Assembly: GCA_023262365.1 (NCBI GenBank)
Contig: JALRBF010000189.1
Span: 1 to 5,915 of the forward strand
DNA from: Burkholderiaceae bacterium
GTDB lineage: Bacteria; Pseudomonadota; Gammaproteobacteria; Burkholderiales; Burkholderiaceae_C
DNA: 5,915 nucleotides
Direction: 5' to 3'
In this document: one piece after another, positions 4,971 to 5,915 of the stretch
Layout: each line of letters starts with the position of its first letter
Numbering within the stretch: position 1 is the stretch's first letter
Program-made: the position numbers and the translations under genes
The notes under the pieces: model-generated
Told to the model about the DNA's origin: nothing
The model's input: the letters and a program-made list of their open reading frames with translations, nothing else
Database searches by the model: none

Positions 4971-5915
4971 TTAAGCCCCGCGCGTAATCGGCATTTCGAC
5001 CTCGTTGGCGTATACGCTGTGTTTGGCCAACTCGAGTTTGGCAATGGCTGCGCGGTGCACTTCATCGGGCCCGTCGGCTAGCCGCAGCGTGCGCTGATTG
5101 GCGTACGAGTAGGCCAGCGGAAAGTCGCCACTGACCCCACCACCACCGTGCGCCTGAATGGCCCAGTCCAAAATGTCGCAGGCCATGTTGGGTGCGACCA
5201 CCTTGATCATGGCAATTTCGGCGCGGGCTTGTTTGTTGCCCACGGTGTCCATCATGTACGCGGCTTTGAGCGTGAGCAGACGGGCTTGCTCAATCATGCA
5301 GCGTGCCTGCGCGATGCGCTCGTGCCACACGCTGTGCTCGCTGATGGGCTTGCCAAAGGCCACGCGCGCGTTCAGGCGTGCGCACATCAGCTCGAGTGCC
5401 CGCTCGGCCGCGCCTATGCTGCGCATGCAGTGGTGAATGCGCCCTGGGCCCAAACGGCCTTGCGCGATTTCAAACCCTCGGCCCTCACCCAGCAGCATGT
5501 TGTCAGCCGGCACGCGCACGTTGGTCATGCGCACCTCCATGTGGCCGTGGGGGGCGTCGTCGTAACCAAACACGGTAAGCGGGCGCAGCACCTCAACGCC
5601 TGGGGTGTCGGCGGGCACCACAATCATCGACTGCTGCTGGTGACGCGCGGCCTCAGGGTCGGTTTTGCCCATCACAATCAACACCTTGCAGCGCGGGTCG
5701 CCCGCGCCCGAGCTCCACCACTTGCGTCCATTGAGCACGTAGTGGTCGCCGTCACGTGTGATTCGGCACTGAATGTTGGTGGCGTCTGAGGAGGCCACGT
5801 CGGGTTCGGTCATCAAAAAGGCCGAGCGAATTTCTCCGCGTAGCAGGGGCTCAAGCCAGGCGTCTTTAATCGATTCGCTGGCGTAGCGCTCCAGGGTTTC
5901 CATGTTGCCGGTGTC
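4971..5915 (-). CDS. Acyl-CoA dehydrogenase, ACAD10/ACAD11-like (5' end outside window)
   Basis: The visible 314 residues are the C-terminal three quarters of an FAD-dependent acyl-CoA dehydrogenase; roughly 90-100 N-terminal residues lie beyond the right edge. The reading frame is open to the edge ([14 protein letters not shown]), so the ATG at 5903 is internal. Counting from the first visible residue, [15 protein letters not shown] (about 34-48) is the flavin/substrate-binding signature, [21 protein letters not shown] (about 65-85) belongs to the beta domain, and [14 protein letters not shown] begins the C-terminal helical domain. Near the end [15 protein letters not shown] precedes [12 protein letters not shown], where other acyl-CoA dehydrogenases have the catalytic Glu of a YEGT motif; here Asp281 aligns. 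The [10 protein letters not shown] and ADGPDEVH motifs point to the ACAD10/ACAD11-like branch. It would introduce a trans double bond into an acyl-CoA and pass electrons to ETF. Chain-length or branched-substrate preference cannot be read from the sequence. The GST gene follows in the probable operon. Confidence 0.94.
   Translation of the reverse strand, partial: DTGNMETLERYASESIKDAWLEPLLRGEIRSAFLMTEPDVASSDATNIQCRITRDGDHYVLNGRKWWSSGAGDPRCKVLIVMGKTDPEAARHQQQSMIVVPADTPGVEVLRPLTVFGYDDAPHGHMEVRMTNVRVPADNMLLGEGRGFEIAQGRLGPGRIHHCMRSIGAAERALELMCARLNARVAFGKPISEHSVWHERIAQARCMIEQARLLTLKAAYMMDTVGNKQARAEIAMIKVVAPNMACDILDWAIQAHGGGGVSGDFPLAYSYANQRTLRLADGPDEVHRAAIAKLELAKHSVYANEVEMPITRGA

Noticed and set aside
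5148..5789. A 213-codon open frame on the plus strand
   Set aside because: It is antisense to the acyl-CoA dehydrogenase and has His/Ala/Val-rich low-complexity composition with no recognisable motif.

Overview
The window looks like ordinary chromosome from a betaproteobacterium, most likely Burkholderiales and possibly Comamonadaceae. That placement is inferred from the GC-rich coding style and the kind of proteins present (a TAXI-type TRAP transporter beside beta-oxidation genes, and YggX beside a tRNA-Arg gene); no marker gene settles it. Six protein genes, two of them cut by the window ends, and one tRNA account for almost every base. All protein genes lie on the minus strand; only the tRNA is on the plus strand.

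Reading the minus strand in transcription order, from the right edge: the C-terminal three quarters of an acyl-CoA dehydrogenase of the ACAD10/ACAD11-like kind (4971-5915) is followed after 44 bases by a YfcG-like Nu-class glutathione transferase (4219-4926). An 83-base gap with two GTTAAC palindromes separates these from a two-gene TRAP-TAXI transporter: the periplasmic binding protein (3131-4135) and the fused 4TM/12TM membrane permease (1072-3060). A textbook intrinsic terminator sits between the two transporter genes and probably sets the ratio of binding protein to permease. The permease gene converges on a tRNA-Arg(UCU) gene (972-1048).

The tRNA is divergent from yggX (606-881), an Fe(2+)-trafficking/oxidative-damage protein. 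The gap between them carries two back-to-back extended -10 promoters built on a 9-base inverted repeat, with overlapping -35 zones. The stop codon of yggX is followed one codon later, in the same frame, by the TTG start of a FAD-dependent oxidoreductase of the DAO/MnmC-C-domain type, whose first 200 residues run to the left edge.

Functionally, the right part suggests acyl-CoA catabolism with a thiol-redox enzyme, next to an importer for a small organic acid of unknown identity. The left part suggests iron/redox protection plus a flavoenzyme possibly acting in tRNA wobble-uridine modification. I found no mobile element, CRISPR array, toxin-antitoxin pair or defence system, and nothing that clearly amounts to an undescribed system. 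The points worth a second look are regulatory and architectural: the overlapping divergent promoters, the intercistronic terminator, the in-frame UGA/TTG junction, the apparently stand-alone MnmC-like domain, and the aspartate at the catalytic-base position of the acyl-CoA dehydrogenase.
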